Shown in pieces: positions 15,829 to 24,641 of a stretch of DNA of 33,307 bases (position 1 is its first letter; each line of letters starts with the position of its first letter). Under the pieces are notes generated by a model that saw nothing but the letters and a program-made list of their open reading frames with translations, was not told the DNA's origin and did no database searches. This DNA is from an uncultured Clostridia bacterium (GTDB lineage Bacteria; Bacillota; Clostridia; Christensenellales; Pumilibacteraceae), in contig CANPYH010000002.1 in the NCBI GenBank assembly GCA_947588325.1, positions 1-33,307 of the forward strand, in the 5' to 3' direction. Both the position numbers and the translations under genes were made by a program.

Positions 15829-17046
15829 TCAACCATTATTTTTCACTCCGAGGGAGAATATTTGTTTAACCGTCTGCGCCCTGTCCCCCTCTCCTTCGTC
15901 CGTCGCGGTTATCTCCACCTGATAAGCCCCGACCAATTGGGGAATGCCGCTAATCCTTCCCGACTTCGAAATGGTCAGTCCGACGGGCAGGTTATCCGCG
16001 GAAAAAGAGTAGTCCCCCGTTCCGCCGCAAACGTACACCCTCGCCGAGTAATTCTCCCCCACCGCGGCGAGGGGCAGGCTCTCGGTCTCAAAGGCGAGCG
16101 GAGGCACGGCGGATATCTCTTTATACGCCTCTCCCGTCGCCGCTATCTCGTCGTTTTCGTCGTACAGCGCGGTGTATACCGCCTCATACGGTCGATCGTC
16201 CCCGAGATTATCGAGGAACCAGGAGTAACGCATAACATAATCTTTCCCTTCGAGCATAGCCGCGGATTTTTGTATAAACTCCACCGCCTTCTCCTCTGTG
16301 CAATCGGAAGAGAGATGTCCCCAATGCTGTTCTCTCGCAATCGTGTCTATCGCGCCGAACTCCGTTACCCATATCGGCTTATGATATCTTTCGTACAATT
16401 TATCCAGCGTATCTTCGGCGAGAGATCTTACCATATCATCAACGTAGTAAAAGGGCAGGTAGGAATGTACGGTTATAAAGTCCACGCGATATTCCCGCTC
16501 TTCCGCCTTTTTCATAAAGTCGTCCAGCCACGCGTTCCCGTCGCCTATATACCAGCTGACGGCGGGACTTGAAAGGGGTATTCCTATCGACTCGAGTTTC
16601 TCCCAATATGACAGCGCCTCGTCCACCGACATATTTGCCTGGTCGGGCAGGTCGGGTTCGTTAAAGGTCAGAAGGTACTTGAACTTTCCGCTCTCGTAGT
16701 TTTCCTTTACATACGCGATATTTTCGTCCGTAACGCTCCACTTACCCCACATCATGGGCACAAACTCGGCGTCTATATACTCGTTTTCGGGTTTAAGTCC
16801 CCAATTGTAGTACCAGGAGCAACCGAGGTCGTTGACTTTATCCGCCGCCGCCTTTCCGCCCTTGTTGTATTTGGATACGCACAACCCCTTTTTGACGGCA
16901 TAGTCCGACCTCTCGCGGTGGGGCGCAAGGGAATTTACGTCCTCGGGCGGATCGGGATTTTGCTCCCTTCCGCACGCCGTGAAACAGAGCACCGCCATAA
17001 CCAATATTGCGGCTATAATCGCCGTTATCTTTTTCAACGCTTTCAT
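15829..17046 (-). CDS. Secreted GH128-type (Asl1-like) beta-1,3-glucanase lipoprotein with He_PIG domain
   Basis: The 405-residue product has a signal ending CFTAC|GR (lipobox-like). An Asl1-like/GH128 catalytic domain follows (about residues 50-300): CSWYYNWG, FVPMMWG, LLTFNEPDL (acid/base Glu after Asn), FITVHSYLPFY, and PIWVTEFGAID with the nucleophile Glu. The C-terminal ~90 residues form a putative-Ig He_PIG domain (LPVGLTISKSGRISGIPQLVG...YQVEITATDEG). Family knowledge points to beta-1,3-glucan cleavage outside the membrane. The gene starts 47 bp after rsmG ends, with AGGGAAA before the ATG, so it may be co-transcribed with rsmG, an unusual pairing of a housekeeping gene with a glycan enzyme. 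Confidence 0.85.
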   Translation of the reverse strand: MKALKKITAIIAAILVMAVLCFTACGREQNPDPPEDVNSLAPHRERSDYAVKKGLCVSKYNKGGKAAADKVNDLGCSWYYNWGLKPENEYIDAEFVPMMWGKWSVTDENIAYVKENYESGKFKYLLTFNEPDLPDQANMSVDEALSYWEKLESIGIPLSSPAVSWYIGDGNAWLDDFMKKAEEREYRVDFITVHSYLPFYYVDDMVRSLAEDTLDKLYERYHKPIWVTEFGAIDTIAREQHWGHLSSDCTEEKAVEFIQKSAAMLEGKDYVMRYSWFLDNLGDDRPYEAVYTALYDENDEIAATGEAYKEISAVPPLAFETESLPLAAVGENYSARVYVCGGTGDYSFSADNLPVGLTISKSGRISGIPQLVGAYQVEITATDEGEGDRAQTVKQIFSLGVKNNG

Positions 17047-17093
17047 TTTCCCTATGACTTCTTTGTTATCTCCGTTTATTACCCGCCGCTCGG

Positions 17094-17732
17094 TTATGTT
17101 ATGGGATCGGTTCGCGGTTTGTTGCCCTTTCGCGGATAGTTTCCGCGCGTTTTGCCTATTTTGCGGATAATAACCAGCTTTCTCGTTATGTCGTCGCCGA
17201 GTTTTTTTTCGGCTACCCTCTCGATCTTCCCGCCGAGCAATGTTATTGCCTTCTCCGCCTCGGCTATTTCCACGTCGATATTTTCGGACTTATATGCGAC
17301 AAACGCCCCGCCCACCCTGACGAAGGGCAGCGCGTACTCGGCAAGCACATTCAGCCTTGCCACCGCCCGAGCCGTCACGGTGTCGAAACTCTCGCATTCG
17401 GGAAAGTCCTCGATCCTCGTGTGGATAGCCCGCGCTCCGTCAAGTCCGAACCGCTCTATCACGGCGGAGAGAAAGTCCGTCTTTTTCCGAACGCTGTCCG
17501 TCATTGTCACATCCGTTTCGGGCAGCTCGTTTTTTATTACCAAGGCGGGAAAGCCCGCGCCGCTACCTATATCCAGCACTCTTCCGCTTATGAATTCCAA
17601 ACCGAGACGGCTGTCCTCGACATGCTTAACCATAAACTCCTCGAAGGACGTTATCGCCGTGAGGTTAAACCGTGAGTTATATTCCGAAAGCATATCGAAC
17701 AGCTCGGTGTAATTTATTTTTCGCACATACAT
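17094..17732 (-). CDS. rsmG: 16S rRNA (guanine-527-N7)-methyltransferase RsmG
   Basis: The 212-residue product has the RsmG (GidB) layout: YNSRFNLTAI near residue 18, then the SAM-binding motif VLDIGSGAGFPALVIK and the acidic DSVRKKTDFL that follows it, and VTARAVARLNVLAEYALP in the second half. It methylates G527 of 16S rRNA using S-adenosylmethionine. No clear SD precedes the ATG at 17730-17732. In many Bacillota rsmG sits near the origin beside parA/parB. Here parB is 12.7 kb away, but a cluster of DnaA-box-like sites lies directly upstream (17791-18007). The C-terminal tail is basic (about 15 residues, RGNYPRKGNKPR). Confidence 0.94.
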   Translation of the reverse strand: MYVRKINYTELFDMLSEYNSRFNLTAITSFEEFMVKHVEDSRLGLEFISGRVLDIGSGAGFPALVIKNELPETDVTMTDSVRKKTDFLSAVIERFGLDGARAIHTRIEDFPECESFDTVTARAVARLNVLAEYALPFVRVGGAFVAYKSENIDVEIAEAEKAITLLGGKIERVAEKKLGDDITRKLVIIRKIGKTRGNYPRKGNKPRTDPIT

Positions 17733-17790
17733 ATTTACAGTTATATTGTATTTTATTTATAAAAATAGTATTTATTATAGGCGGTGGATT

Positions 17791-18007
17791 AGTGGATAAC
17801 TCAAAAAAGCACAAAATGTTGTAGTACGGCGGTGAGTTAACACCGAAATATTCGATTTTTTATGCACAACATCGTCCACAATGCTTCAACGTTTTCACTT
17901 TTTTTCGGTGTATAACCCATTTTGACGGATATTGTCGAAAGGGCGGTTTTGCCCGAAAACGGACGTTTTATCCACATGTTATAAACAGGGTGAAAAAGTT
18001 ATACACA
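17791..18007. other. Cluster of DnaA-box-like sites between mnmA and rsmG (cluster A)
   Basis: This 337-bp gap holds a perfect TTATCCACA at 17968-17976 (+), TTATCCACT at 17791-17799 (-), TTATGCACA at 17860-17868 (+) and TTATACACA at 17999-18007 (+), plus weaker TTATACACC (17907-17915, -) and TTATAAACA (17979-17987, +). A small hairpin (CGGTG-agttaa-CACCG) lies near 17830. Either a replication-initiation site or a DnaA-regulated promoter region is possible. No AT-rich unwinding repeat like that at 27.9 kb is obvious. Confidence 0.5.
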
Positions 18008-18069
18008 TAATGTTGTTTAGGTCGGATAAATCGGGTTTTTCGACATATTCCGCCGCGGGGTGAGGCGGG

Positions 18070-19427
<1,358 letters not shown>

Positions 19428-19757
19428 CTATAATCTGTTCTTATCCCCCCATTCGCACATCATATCGAGAATGGGCATAAGCGATCTTCCTCGCTCGGAA
19501 AGGCTATACTCCACTTTCGGCGGAATTTGCGGATATTCTTTACGAACGATCAGCTTGTCCGCTTCAAGTTCTTTCAGCATTACGCTCAACGTCTTGTAAG
19601 AAATTCCCTTGATATATCTTTGCAATTCATTAAAGCGCACTACGGAAAACTCCATGAGCGTATAAAGAATAGTCATTTTGTATTTTCCGTTGATGAGGGA
19701 TAATGTGTACGAAAAACCCGTGTCCGCAAGTTTTTCATTGGCAATACACCGTTCCAT
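19428..19757 (-). CDS. HxlR-family winged-helix transcriptional regulator
   Basis: The 109-residue product fits HxlR/DUF24: a Cys near the N-terminus (ERCIANEK), LSLINGKYKMTILYTL, then the DNA-binding FNELQRYIKGISYKTLSVMLKELEADKLIVRKEYPQ and the wing (VEYSLSERG). Several members (YodB, HypR) sense electrophiles or oxidants through that N-terminal Cys; whether this one does is inference. The start is chosen for GGAGAG upstream; a longer frame from 19793 has none. It is divergent from the NTF2-like/FMN-reductase operon, with a palindrome between them (19785-19811), so it probably controls that operon and itself. Confidence 0.9.
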   Translation of the reverse strand: MERCIANEKLADTGFSYTLSLINGKYKMTILYTLMEFSVVRFNELQRYIKGISYKTLSVMLKELEADKLIVRKEYPQIPPKVEYSLSERGRSLMPILDMMCEWGDKNRL

Positions 19758-19784
19758 AATACTCTCCTTCACTTTCCAAATAGT

Positions 19785-19811
19785 AAGTACCATACATAAA
19801 TGTGCGTACTT
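19785..19811. promoter_or_regulatory. Candidate HxlR operator between divergent genes
   Basis: An imperfect inverted repeat, AAGTAC...ACAT and ATGT...GTACTT, centred near 19798. Its right arm overlaps the -35 of the plus-strand promoter (19810-19838), and the whole site lies in the promoter zone of the HxlR gene, where binding would repress both. Confidence 0.55.
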
Positions 19812-19838
19812 GACAAAAGAATTATACCATGATAAAAT
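19810..19838 (+). promoter_or_regulatory. Promoter of the NTF2-like/FMN reductase operon
   Basis: A perfect TTGACA (19810-19815), a 17-base spacer and TAAAAT (19833-19838), about 35 bases before the start codon and its AAGGAGG. Confidence 0.75.
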
Positions 19839-19873
19839 CCACTTGTCAATAAATTTTTAAGGAGGCTCATATT

Positions 19874-20257
19874 ATGAGAGCAACATTGAAAGACTACAGG
19901 GACGTTGAAAAAGCGGCAATGAATTTCGTCAAGAGTGTAGCCGAGGGAAACAGCAAATATGCCAGACAGCTTTTTACCGACGAAGCCGTCTTGTTCGGGA
20001 TTCTCAACGGCGAACTCGAACACGGTTCTATCGAACAGTTCTACCGTAATGTGGATACGGTAGGCGCGGACGAAAATTTCAAAGCAAGAGTTGACGTTAT
20101 TACCGTCGAGGAAACGCTTGCCGTCGTTCGCGTTTTGGAAGAAGGCTGGGGCGGCAGTATTGATTTTACCGACTATCTGCTTCTTCTGAAACTGAACGGC
20201 GAATGGAAATGCGTAGCCAAAGCCTACAACCAAAATTCAAACACCGTTAAAAAATAA
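19874..20257 (+). CDS. NTF2-like / putative lumazine-binding family protein
   Basis: The 127-residue protein fits the SnoaL/NTF2-like fold and most resembles Lumazine_bd_2 proteins: an N-terminal helix (VEKAAMNFVKSVAEGNSKYARQLFTDEAVLFG), then alternating strands ending DFTDYLLLLKLNGEWKCVAKAYNQ. Such proteins form small alpha+beta cones that bind or act on small ligands; the reaction cannot be inferred. The start has a strong AAGGAGG. The FMN reductase gene follows after 14 bp, so the two form an operon divergent from the HxlR gene. That suggests a shared role in handling a reactive small molecule. Confidence 0.8.
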   Translation: MRATLKDYRDVEKAAMNFVKSVAEGNSKYARQLFTDEAVLFGILNGELEHGSIEQFYRNVDTVGADENFKARVDVITVEETLAVVRVLEEGWGGSIDFTDYLLLLKLNGEWKCVAKAYNQNSNTVKK

Positions 20258-20271
20258 TCTGCGAGGCAATT

Positions 20272-20820
20272 ATGGGCAAAAAAATACTTATTTTGAACGG
20301 CAGTCCGAGAAAGAGCGGCAATACGAGCGCGCTTGTTTCCGAATTTACGCGCGGGGCAACGGAAAGCGGGAATGACGTTACCGAATTTTTCCTGCAATCC
20401 ATGAACATTCACGGCTGTTTGGGATGCTTTGGCGGCGGAAAGGACAGAAACAGTCCGTGTGTGCAGAAAGACGATATGCAAAAAATCTATCCCGTTTACA
20501 GAGAAGCCGAAATTGTGGTTCTTGCTACTCCTTTGTATTATTGGACGATAAGCGGACAGCTTAAAACTTGTTTTGACCGCCTTTTTGCCGTTGCGGAGTG
20601 CAATAAAGATTACCAAAACCCGCACAAAGAAACCGTTCTTCTCATGGCGGCGGAAGGTCACGATTTTGAAGAAAGTTTGTATTGGTACGACCGCTTGGAA
20701 AAACATCTCGGTTGGAAAAGCCTCGGCAAAGTTCTTTGCGGCGAAGTCGTAGGCCTTGGCGATATTAAAGGACGAAAAGAACTTATCAAAGCCTATGAAT
20801 TGGGAAAATCAATATCATAA
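20272..20820 (+). CDS. NAD(P)H-dependent FMN reductase (flavodoxin-fold oxidoreductase)
   Basis: The 182-residue product has the FMN phosphate-binding loop ILNGSPRKSGNTSALV (residues about 6-21), the Cys pair in HGCLGCFGGG typical of the iron-sulfur flavoprotein-like branch, and VVLATPLYYWTISGQLKTCFDRLF, which packs against the isoalloxazine ring. It likely reduces a quinone, flavin or other electrophile. The SD is GAGGC, 14 bp after the NTF2-like gene. A strong terminator hairpin follows (20843-20874). Confidence 0.9.
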   Translation: MGKKILILNGSPRKSGNTSALVSEFTRGATESGNDVTEFFLQSMNIHGCLGCFGGGKDRNSPCVQKDDMQKIYPVYREAEIVVLATPLYYWTISGQLKTCFDRLFAVAECNKDYQNPHKETVLLMAAEGHDFEESLYWYDRLEKHLGWKSLGKVLCGEVVGLGDIKGRKELIKAYELGKSIS

Positions 20821-20842
20821 TATAATACCTATTATTGATAGA

Positions 20843-20874
20843 AAAACAGCGGGGAACGTGTTCCCCGCTGTTTT
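20843..20874. terminator. Intrinsic terminator after the FMN reductase gene
   Basis: A perfect 15-bp stem: AAAACAGCGGGGAAC pairs with its complement across a two-base loop, with a T run on the plus strand, 23 bp beyond the stop codon. Confidence 0.8.
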
Positions 20875-20890
20875 CGCCTTGTCCAAAGGT

Positions 20891-20926
20891 GAGTTCCGAT
20901 ATAAAATTGAGTTCCGATATAAAATT
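20891..20926 (+). repeat. Perfect 18-bp tandem duplication
   Basis: GAGTTCCGATATAAAATT occurs twice head to tail. It lies in the gap between the FMN reductase terminator and the flavodoxin gene end. Confidence 0.85.
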
Positions 20927-21024
20927 AAGACTTTTCTTGATTACCTATAGCCTGCACTATATGCGGGGGACATTTGTTACGGAAAGAGGCGACGACTTCC
21001 TTGATTTGTCAAAGACCGCATTGT

Positions 21025-21537
21025 TTATTTTACAGATTTCATAGCCCACGCTGCGACTTTGGCTTCCGACTGCGGAGCTTCTGCGCCGTGGATCGAAAGC
21101 CCCGCTACGATGACCGCGCCTTTGCAAACGCTTTTCAGTTGTCTCTCGCTCGAACCCATTCCGCTCCCCTCGTTCGTGCAGAAGGGCGCTATTTTCTTAC
21201 CCGAAAGATCATAGTGTTCGAGAAAGGTACACATACACATCGGCATCTGTCCCCACCAATTGGGATAGCCGACGAAGATCGTATCATATTTTGAAATGTC
21301 CCCGACGTATCCTTTGATAGCGGGGCGGGCGTTCGCGCGAAGCTCCGCTTGCGCTTCTTCGATACACGCATAATAGTCCTTTGCATAAGGCTTTACCGTA
21401 TCGGCCTCAAACAGGTCGCCGCCGACCGCCTTTTGGATAAACTCTGCGACGCGCTCGGTGTTGCCTTTTTCGAGTGTTTTGATTGCTCCGCTGACATAGT
21501 TCTCGCCTTTGTGAGAGAAGTACGCGATCAAATTCAT
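21025..21537 (-). CDS. Flavodoxin
   Basis: The 170-residue product has the flavodoxin pattern: AYFSHKGENY (phosphate loop), VGYPNWWGQMPMCMCTFLE (aromatic residue against FMN) and FCTNEGSGMGSSERQLK. It is a low-potential FMN electron carrier in the cytosol. The ATG at 21535-21537 has AGAGGTG upstream; a GTG at 21546 is less likely. It starts 16 bp after the aldo/keto reductase gene, third in the TetR, reductase, flavodoxin operon. Members of this branch are often annotated as NAD(P)H-dependent oxidoreductases. Confidence 0.9.
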   Translation of the reverse strand: MNLIAYFSHKGENYVSGAIKTLEKGNTERVAEFIQKAVGGDLFEADTVKPYAKDYYACIEEAQAELRANARPAIKGYVGDISKYDTIFVGYPNWWGQMPMCMCTFLEHYDLSGKKIAPFCTNEGSGMGSSERQLKSVCKGAVIVAGLSIHGAEAPQSEAKVAAWAMKSVK

Positions 21538-21553
21538 AAATATCACCTCTTGA

Positions 21554-22657
21554 TTATTTTTCCAGCAGCGCCGCGCAGTCTTTCAGGTGCTTTGTTATGG
21601 GTAAGTGTTGCGGACAAGCGCGCTCGCATTGTTTGCACCCTATGCAATCCGACGCGAGGCCGCCGTTTGCCGTCGCCTGTTTATAGGCTTCTATTGCCTG
21701 CGCCGTCTGACCGTTGCCGAGGTGCCTGTTCGCCGCCGAGAAGATGGCGGGAATGTCTATCTTTTTCGGGCACCCGCTCACGCAATATCGACAAGCCGTG
21801 CAAGGAATGGCGGCAGAACTGCCCATAATGCGCTGCGCTTTGCGGATAATCTCCTGCTCCTCGTCATTAAGCGGGCGGAAGTCCTTCATAAAGGAAATGT
21901 TATCCCGCATTTGCTCGGTGGTAGACATGCCCGAGAGTACGGTCAATACGCCGTCGAGAGAGGCGGCAAAGCGGATTGCCCAGCTTGCAAAGGAGGCGTC
22001 GGGGTTATATTCCTTAAACAGCTTCTGCACCTTTTTGGGCGGGTTGGCGAGGGCGCCGCCCTTGACGGGCTCCATAATTACAATGGGCTTGTTGTGCTTT
22101 CTTGCTACCTCGTAGTTCCCGCGGGAAGCCACCGACGGGTTTTCCCAATCGGCATAGTTGATTTGAAGCTGAACAAAATCCTCTTCGGGGTGGATGGTCA
22201 ACAGCTTATCGAGCAGTTCGGGATCGGCGTGATAGGAGAAACCGAAGTTCTTTATAAGCCCCTTCGCCTTTTGCTCTTTGACGAAATCCCAGATATGGTA
22301 TTTATCGTATTTGGTGTAGTTATTGGTCATAAGCGCGTGGAGAAGATAGTAGTCGAAATATCCCGCTCCCGTGCGCTCCAAGCTCTTGTAGAATTGGCTC
22401 TTTGCCGCCTGTTCGCTTCCCGCCATCATGAATGCGTTCAGCTTTGTGGTCAGGGTGTATCTGCCGCGGGGGTAGCGATCCACGAGGGCTTGTTTTATAT
22501 CTTCCTCGCTCGAGCCGTAAACAAACGCCGTGTCGAAGTATGTAAACCCCGCCGCCATAAACAGGTCCACCATTTCCTTAACCTGCTCGATGTCGGTATG
22601 AAATCCTTTCTTGGGCAGCCGCATAAGTCCGAAGCCCAATTTTTTAATCTCGCTCAT
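21554..22657 (-). CDS. Aldo/keto reductase fused to a two-cluster [4Fe-4S] ferredoxin domain
   Basis: The 367-residue product has an aldo/keto reductase barrel (residues 1-280) with tetrad positions in YFDTAFVYGSSE (Asp, Tyr), TTKLNAF (Lys) and DYYLLHAL (His). A C-terminal ferredoxin-like domain holds two Cys sets, CTACRYCVSGCP and CIGCKQCERACP. It likely couples NAD(P)H or ferredoxin/flavodoxin electrons to a carbonyl substrate. The ATG at 22657 is chosen because AAGGAGG is eight bases before it; an ATG at 22663 is too close. The flavodoxin encoded next is a plausible electron partner, and the TetR gene lies 16 bp upstream. Confidence 0.93.
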   Translation of the reverse strand: MSEIKKLGFGLMRLPKKGFHTDIEQVKEMVDLFMAAGFTYFDTAFVYGSSEEDIKQALVDRYPRGRYTLTTKLNAFMMAGSEQAAKSQFYKSLERTGAGYFDYYLLHALMTNNYTKYDKYHIWDFVKEQKAKGLIKNFGFSYHADPELLDKLLTIHPEEDFVQLQINYADWENPSVASRGNYEVARKHNKPIVIMEPVKGGALANPPKKVQKLFKEYNPDASFASWAIRFAASLDGVLTVLSGMSTTEQMRDNISFMKDFRPLNDEEQEIIRKAQRIMGSSAAIPCTACRYCVSGCPKKIDIPAIFSAANRHLGNGQTAQAIEAYKQATANGGLASDCIGCKQCERACPQHLPITKHLKDCAALLEK

Positions 22658-22673
22658 AGTCATTTCCTCCTTT

Positions 22674-23297
22674 TTATTCGGCATTGCCGATCAAGTACGG
22701 TTTAATTATTGCGGGTAAAAACAACTCGCAAAACTTTTCGGTGCGCTCCTTAAAGCTGTACGCCCCGCCCGACATATCCCAGCAGAGCATTTCGCCGTAA
22801 ATAACGTCGGTCAAAGCATCGGCGAGTTCGCCCGTCGGCGTATTTTCTTTCAGCTCGCCTAACTCTATCCCTCTTTGTATCATGCCCTTCATGGAGCCAA
22901 GGTCCATGCGGAGTTTTTCCTTGTCGTAGGGATTCTCCACAAGGTCGGGATCTACGGTATTACGCACCCATTCCTGGCAGAGTTTAAGCCCGTCCCGTTC
23001 AATATGTCCCGAGAACGTTACCATATAATACGCCAGCCGTTCCATAAACGGTCCGTCGTATCTTTGCGCATCCTCGTAAATCTCGCCGAAAATATCGTGG
23101 CTTATCGCGAACACAATGTCCTCTTTGCGCTTGAAGTAGGTATAGAAGGTGCCATTGGAAACGCCGCAAGCCTTGGTAATCTCCTCAATCGAGGTGTTTA
23201 CAAGCCCCTTTTCGCGAATGATGGCCTCTGCCGTCTCCATTAGTTTTCTCTTTGTCTCCAAAGCGGCTATCTTTCTGTTAGTCATTTTTTCGGACAT
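22674..23297 (-). CDS. TetR-family transcriptional regulator
   Basis: The 207-residue product has an N-terminal helix-turn-helix (TSIEEITKACGVSNGTFYTYFKRKEDIVFAI, about residues 36-65) typical of TetR, and a helical ligand-binding domain after it. It is first in an operon with the aldo/keto reductase and flavodoxin genes, so it probably represses that operon until a small ligand binds. The SD GGAGG precedes the ATG at 23295-23297. The ligand is unknown. Confidence 0.92.
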   Translation of the reverse strand: MSEKMTNRKIAALETKRKLMETAEAIIREKGLVNTSIEEITKACGVSNGTFYTYFKRKEDIVFAISHDIFGEIYEDAQRYDGPFMERLAYYMVTFSGHIERDGLKLCQEWVRNTVDPDLVENPYDKEKLRMDLGSMKGMIQRGIELGELKENTPTGELADALTDVIYGEMLCWDMSGGAYSFKERTEKFCELFLPAIIKPYLIGNAE

Positions 23298-23478
23298 AAT
23301 TCCTCCGGCGGTATTGCTCCGTAAGTTTGGTTGTTAGTATTTGCGCCGAGCGTGCGCAGTTTGCATGTATGGGTCGTCTGTGTGGTTGGTGTTGTTCTTC
23401 GTGACTTGTGCGGATGGCGTTGATCTTCGCGGCTGGCGAAACGCTGTTAATGTGCGTCGTTTGCAACGCGCGGTTGGG

Positions 23479-23919
23479 TTATTGTTTTCCCGTTCGCAGT
23501 TGTTCGGCTTTCCGCACGAGCGCCGTATAGGCGGCGGACGGGTCGTCTATTTCGAGGACGGTTTGCTCCATCGGGCAAAGTCCCGTGCCGTCGCGGCTCT
23601 GCACCCGGGGCGTAAGCGTCGCGTACTCCGCGTACACACCGTGATTTTTTAGCGTGGCAAGTCCGCTTTCCGAGAGCACTTCGGCAAACACGCCGCGAGC
23701 GCCCATTTTGACGTATAGCAGGGCGGCGGCTTTACCTACTATCCTGTCTGCCGCGCATGCTCCGTCGAGGTCTGTCCCCTGCCTTATAAGGTCCAACAGG
23801 GGACGTATTCCCCGCTGTCGGCTTATCATGGTGCGGTCGTCCTTTTGCACAATGCAGGTCAGGTTTTCGGCGTACAGCCGCTCGCGAAGGCGGGCAAGTA
23901 ATGTCGCTGTTTCGGACAT
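23479..23919 (-). CDS. DUF1893 (TM1506-like) protein
   Basis: The 146-residue protein fits DUF1893, a deaminase-like fold without assigned function: CIVQKDDRTMISRQRGIRPLLDLI, then GACAADRIVGKAAALLYVKMGA and DGTGLCPMEQTVLEIDDP. The Cys/Ala core and the CPME segment are where cytidine-deaminase-like proteins bind metal or substrate, but catalysis is unproven. Its SD (AAGGA) lies inside the final codons of the ECF S-component gene, six bases away, so the two are translationally coupled. A role in processing or salvaging whatever that transporter imports is inference. Confidence 0.8.
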   Translation of the reverse strand: MSETATLLARLRERLYAENLTCIVQKDDRTMISRQRGIRPLLDLIRQGTDLDGACAADRIVGKAAALLYVKMGARGVFAEVLSESGLATLKNHGVYAEYATLTPRVQSRDGTGLCPMEQTVLEIDDPSAAYTALVRKAEQLRTGKQ

Positions 23920-23925
23920 AATCTT

Positions 23926-24504
23926 TTATTCCTTGTCTTTAATGAGGAGCAGGCGCAACCCCATGACAATGAAGGGAATAATAACGGCTTGCAAAATCAT
24001 GCCCAAAAGCCCCGTCTGTATTTGCGACCAGGCTACCGCCGCCGTTATCGGAGAAACGCCCTGGAAAATGGCGGCTATGGCGAGGAAGGTGAGCCTGCCC
24101 GCTACCTGAGCAAGGAGTACGGCGGGGAAGGCCATCCAACCGTTTCTCGCAATGCTGCGCGAAAACAGTCCCGAAATCGCGCCGAATACCGCAAGCTCCG
24201 CGACCATATACGGCAGCCGCGCCAATGCGGGCATGGGGCTACCGAACATTGAGGTTATGGCAAAACTTATGAGGGGCGATACAATGCCGACGCCAAGGCC
24301 CCACTTCCAACCGAGTAAGCACCCGCCGAGAAGTATGGGCAGGTACATGGGCAGCCACTGCGCCCCGCCCTCCGCGCCGAGTGCGAGGTGTACGAGTTGC
24401 GGAAGTGCTACCGCAAGCACGATAATGCCAAGCGAGATAAGCGATTTGACCGTGACCTTAACGCGTAAAGTCGCACCACGTCTCGCAAGAACCTGTTCAA
24501 TCAT
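23926..24504 (-). CDS. ECF transporter S component (substrate-binding membrane subunit)
   Basis: The 192-residue hydrophobic protein has about six membrane segments. It has the S-component look: a conserved Ala/Gly-rich first helix, PMYLPILLGGCLLGWKWGL and a central SPLISFAIT. The ATG at 24502-24504 has GGAGGAAC upstream; longer frames lack support. No energising EcfA/EcfT genes lie nearby, so it would use a shared module. No riboswitch is visible in the 30-base leader, so the vitamin or base it imports cannot be named. The DUF1893 gene follows, coupled. Confidence 0.85.
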   Translation of the reverse strand: MIEQVLARRGATLRVKVTVKSLISLGIIVLAVALPQLVHLALGAEGGAQWLPMYLPILLGGCLLGWKWGLGVGIVSPLISFAITSMFGSPMPALARLPYMVAELAVFGAISGLFSRSIARNGWMAFPAVLLAQVAGRLTFLAIAAIFQGVSPITAAVAWSQIQTGLLGMILQAVIIPFIVMGLRLLLIKDKE

Positions 24505-24539
24505 CGCAAAGTTCCTCCTGTTTTTCTGTTCTTTTACAC

Positions 24540-24569
24540 ATTTTATCACATTCGTTGAATACAAGTCAA
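24540..24569 (-). promoter_or_regulatory. Promoter of the ECF S component/DUF1893 operon
   Basis: On the minus strand, TTGACT (24564-24569), an 18-base spacer and TAAAAT (24540-24545). The predicted leader is about 30 bases. Confidence 0.6.
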
Positions 24570-24641
24570 TGAATTTTAATCAATAAAATCAGATTTCGGA
24601 AAGATTTGGTGATTATATAAAGCGTTCTGCGAGTTCGCCGA

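Noticed and set aside
24505-24640. Possible riboswitch before the ECF S-component gene
   Set aside because: The leader from the predicted promoter is only about 30 bases and has no conserved aptamer-like core.
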